From Brevibacillus laterosporus (GTDB taxonomy: Bacteria; Bacillota; Bacilli; Brevibacillales; Brevibacillaceae): a DNA stretch of 64,000 nucleotides. The stretch lies in assembly GCA_007833815.1 (NCBI GenBank), contig CP033464.1, positions 3,156,001 to 3,220,000 of the forward strand. The letters are read 5' to 3'. Position numbers and translations under genes: made by a program. Below, piece by piece: positions 61,294 through 64,000 of the stretch (its first letter is position 1; every line of letters begins with the position of its first letter). The notes under the pieces were generated by a model. That model had not been told where the DNA came from, did no database searches, and saw only the letters and a program-made list of their open reading frames with translations.

Positions 61294-62280
61294 ATGACTA
61301 CTGCTTGGAAATTACCTGAAATGGTTACGGAGCAAAAGTTGGTTGAATTACTACATCAAATGTGGGTGATACGCTTTTTTGATGAAAAGGTGGATGAATT
61401 TTTTGCAAAAGGATTAATTCACGGAACCACCCATCTATGTGTTGGACAAGAGGCAACGGCTGTAGGCGCAATCGCCGTGCTTAAACCGGAAGATAAAATC
61501 ACTAGTACGCACCGCGGGCATGGTCACTGCATCGCAAAAGGTGCTGATGTTAACAAAATGATGGCTGAATTATTTGGTCGTGAAACGGGATATTGCAAAG
61601 GAAAAGGTGGATCGATGCATATCGCGGATGTAGATAAGGGGAATTTGGGAGCAAACGGTATTGTCGGTGGCGGTATTCCTATTGCGGTCGGAGCTGCGCT
61701 TACCTCACAAATGAAGAAGCTGGGATATGTAGCAATCAGCTTCTTTGGAGATGGGGCAAGCAATGAAGGTAGCTTCCACGAATCGGTCAATATGGCTTCC
61801 ATCTGGAAATTGCCAGTCATTTTCTTCTGTGAAAATAATCAATACGGTATGTCTGGTCCTGTAACAGAAATGGTGAACATTGAAAATATTGCAGATCGGT
61901 CAAAAGCATATGGCATCCCTGGTGTAGTAGTTGATGGAAATGATCTCTTCGCGGTCATGAATGCTGTGGCTGAAGCGGCAGAACGTGCTCGGTGTGGAGA
62001 AGGGCCTACTTTAATTGAAGCCAAAACGTATCGATACAAAGGCCATTCTAAGAGCGATGCGAAAAAATATCGGACGCGTGAAGAAGAGATGGATTGGAGA
62101 AAAAATCGGGATTGTATAAAGAATTTGCAAGAAGTATTGATGGAAAAAGGTTTACTTACACAAGAACAAGCAAAAGAAATCGAACAGCAGGCCAAGAAAG
62201 AAATAGAAAAGGCAGTGGTGTTCGCTGAAAAAAGCCCGATGCCTTCTCTAGATACGTTGGAAGAAGACGTCTACGCATAA
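61294..62280 (+). CDS. acoA: TPP-dependent dehydrogenase E1 alpha (AcoA-like)
   Basis: This 328-residue E1 alpha has the thiamine diphosphate motif [20 protein letters not shown] and [12 protein letters not shown]. It fits AcoA of acetoin dehydrogenase better than PdhA in length and start; acetoin versus another 2-oxo acid is not certain. The ATG at 61294 follows AAAGGAGGG. Confidence 0.82.
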   Translation: MTTAWKLPEMVTEQKLVELLHQMWVIRFFDEKVDEFFAKGLIHGTTHLCVGQEATAVGAIAVLKPEDKITSTHRGHGHCIAKGADVNKMMAELFGRETGYCKGKGGSMHIADVDKGNLGANGIVGGGIPIAVGAALTSQMKKLGYVAISFFGDGASNEGSFHESVNMASIWKLPVIFFCENNQYGMSGPVTEMVNIENIADRSKAYGIPGVVVDGNDLFAVMNAVAEAAERARCGEGPTLIEAKTYRYKGHSKSDAKKYRTREEEMDWRKNRDCIKNLQEVLMEKGLLTQEQAKEIEQQAKKEIEKAVVFAEKSPMPSLDTLEEDVYA

Positions 62281-62306
62281 CGGATAACCAGAAAGGAAGG
62301 AACCTC

Positions 62307-63290
62307 ATGAGAGAGATTACGTATTTGGAAGCAGTCCGAGAAGCGATGAGTCAGGAGATGCGCGTCAATCCAGATGTATTTTTAATGGGAGAAGACATTG
62401 GGGTATATGGTGGAGCATTTGGTGTTTCGCGCGGCATGATTGAAGAATTTGGTCCAGAGCGAATTCGCAATACCCCGATTTCCGAAGCGGCTATTGCAGG
62501 AGCTGCGGTTGGGGCGGCAATGACGGGTATGCGCCCAATCATGGAATTGCAATTCTCCGATTTTGTAACAATTGCAATGGATCAGTTGGTGAATCAGGCT
62601 GCTAAAAACCGCTATATGTTTGGCGGTAAAGGTAAGGTTCCAATGGTCGTACGTACACCATCTGGTTCTGGAACGGGTGCAGCGGCACAGCATACGCAAA
62701 GTCTGGAAGCTTGGATGGCTCACATTCCGGGACTGAAAGTGGTGCAACCCTCAACCGCTTATGATGTAAAGGGCCTATTGAAAGCAGCGATGGATGATGA
62801 TAATCCGGTTATTTTTTACGAGCATAAGCTTCTGTATAAATCATCGGGGAATGTGCCTGAAGAATCGTACACTATCCCGCTTGGCGTGGCTGATGTGAAA
62901 CGCGAGGGGACGGACGTAACGATTGTTGCGACTGCAATTATGGTACACAAAGCGTTGGAAGCGGCGGCAGAATTAGAGAAGGAAGGCATCTCTGTTGAAG
63001 TCATCGACCCACGCACGTTGGTACCACTGGATACTGATACTATTATTCAATCAGTGAAGAAAACTGGGAAACTGATCGTGGTTCATGAAGCAGTTAAATT
63101 CGGCGGATTCGGTGGAGAGATTGCGAGTTTAATCGCAGAGAGTGAAGCCTTTGACTACTTAGATGCTCCTATCAGACGTTTAGGCGGTAAATGGATTCCT
63201 ATGCCTTATAATCCCGTCCTAGAAAAGGCAGCGATCCCGCAAGTGCCTGACATCATACAAGCAGTCAAAGATACAGTGGCGCATCGTTAG
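62307..63290 (+). CDS. acoB: TPP-dependent dehydrogenase E1 beta (AcoB-like)
   Basis: The 327-residue partner of the previous gene has [18 protein letters not shown], the [21 protein letters not shown] block and a C-terminal transketolase domain ([27 protein letters not shown]). It is 26 nt after acoA. Confidence 0.85.
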   Translation: MREITYLEAVREAMSQEMRVNPDVFLMGEDIGVYGGAFGVSRGMIEEFGPERIRNTPISEAAIAGAAVGAAMTGMRPIMELQFSDFVTIAMDQLVNQAAKNRYMFGGKGKVPMVVRTPSGSGTGAAAQHTQSLEAWMAHIPGLKVVQPSTAYDVKGLLKAAMDDDNPVIFYEHKLLYKSSGNVPEESYTIPLGVADVKREGTDVTIVATAIMVHKALEAAAELEKEGISVEVIDPRTLVPLDTDTIIQSVKKTGKLIVVHEAVKFGGFGGEIASLIAESEAFDYLDAPIRRLGGKWIPMPYNPVLEKAAIPQVPDIIQAVKDTVAHR

Positions 63291-63302
63291 GAGGAGAGAA
63301 AC

Positions 63303-64000
63303 ATGGCAACGGGAATCTTCATGCCTAAACTCAGCATGACAATGGAGACGGGCACCATCTTGCAATGGTTTAAAAAGGAAGGAGAACTGGTAGAAGAGGG
63401 TGATCTACTACTAGAGGTAATGACAGACAAAATTAACATCGAAGTAGAGGCTTATGCATCTGGTACGTTGTTAAAAATTTATGATGATGTGAATGCAGTT
63501 GTACCTGTGCAACAAATCATCGGCTATATCGGAGACCCAGATGAAAAGGTGCCAAATACTCCGCCAGTTGTAGATGCGGAAGAGGCTTCTGCGGACGTAA
63601 GTGAAGCTGATGAGGAAATCCAAGTCGAGTCAGGAGCTTCTCATTCCGGAGTAGATTCAGGTAAAGTGCGTGCCACACCAGCTGCTCGACGTCTTTCCAG
63701 AGAAAACCAGGTCGTATTACATGATGTAGAAGGTCGTGGAGCAAATGGCCGTATTCATGCCGCAGATGTGGAAGCATATGCTAAAGGCGAGCAAGGACCA
63801 AAAGCAACTCCTCTTGCGAAAAAAATAGCGGCAGGCACTGGTGTTCAGTTAAACACGATTCAGGGTTCGGGAGCAAATGGGAAAATTACAAAAGAGGATG
63901 TGCTCGGAGCCACTCCTAACGACTTGCAATCAGTTACAAATAGTGGTGTAGCAAACGGTGCACAAGCATCCCAAGTCACCCCATCAGTCGAAACAACACG
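63303..64000 (+). CDS. acoC: Dihydrolipoamide acyltransferase E2 (AcoC-like), cut by window end
   Basis: The 232 visible residues have a lipoyl domain (lipoyl lysine in EVMTDKINIEVEA), an acidic linker, and two peripheral-subunit-binding domains (RATPAARRLSRENQ..GANGRI and KATPLAKKIAAGTG..GANGKI). The catalytic domain would follow outside the window. AGGAGGAGAG upstream of ATG. Confidence 0.85.
   Translation, partial: MATGIFMPKLSMTMETGTILQWFKKEGELVEEGDLLLEVMTDKINIEVEAYASGTLLKIYDDVNAVVPVQQIIGYIGDPDEKVPNTPPVVDAEEASADVSEADEEIQVESGASHSGVDSGKVRATPAARRLSRENQVVLHDVEGRGANGRIHAADVEAYAKGEQGPKATPLAKKIAAGTGVQLNTIQGSGANGKITKEDVLGATPNDLQSVTNSGVANGAQASQVTPSVETT

Overview
The window looks like a chromosomal segment of a spore-forming, bacillithiol-using Firmicute of the Brevibacillus type. 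This is an inference from gene content and order (ypbB-recQ, gudB, ansA, prsW, sleB-ypeB, motI, cmk, plsC, rpsA-like, YIEGIA pair, der, plsY, gpsA, spoVIF, spoIVA, hbs, folE); no database search was run.

Layout. 1-26650 is conserved core: helicase and cell-envelope genes, the MecA adaptor, bacillithiol deacetylase, glutamate dehydrogenase, asparaginase, spore germination (SleB/YpeB), a c-di-GMP receptor, S1-domain protein, GTPase Der, phospholipid synthesis (PlsC, PlsY, GpsA), spore-coat ATPase SpoIVA, HU and GTP cyclohydrolase I. 26700-29240 is accessory: a secreted bulb-type lectin, a degenerate copy of a prophage locus, IS200/IS605-like hairpins and a SAM methyltransferase. 29243-53103 is a prophage of about 23.9 kb bounded by a perfect 28-bp direct repeat and inserted immediately upstream of tRNA-Pro(GGG). 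Its own right end carries a promoter that appears to replace the displaced tRNA promoter. 53129-55553 returns to host genes (tRNA-Pro, small membrane proteins, a lytic transglycosylase, and mtrB encoding TRAP). 55631-64000 holds a galactitol-type PTS operon, a LevR-like PTS-controlled regulator and an acetoin/pyruvate-dehydrogenase-type operon cut by the window end.

The prophage is defective. Integrase, a winged-helix protein, terminase, endolysin and at least one accessory gene carry single frameshifts; a deletion joins the minor capsid gene to a distal tail gene, so no major capsid, tail tube or tape measure remains; an IS1182-family element and IS3-family fragments have entered it. Lysis genes, a YolD gene behind a LexA-like box, and a PemK/MazF-type toxin pair lie at the right end.

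The most striking unexplained feature is at 34073-34734: nine consecutive micro-genes of 12-30 codons, each with its own Shine-Dalgarno sequence, encoding acidic tryptophan-containing peptides that nearly all end in Asp-Pro-Gly-His or Asp-Pro-Gly-Tyr directly before the stop codon. They follow two tiny genes and a terminator-like hairpin and precede another membrane micro-protein. A second strong observation is a shared leader element in the two carbon-utilisation operons: two GAACAAATG copies exactly 19 nt apart just upstream of an intrinsic terminator, in both the PTS leader and the acetoin-dehydrogenase-type leader.
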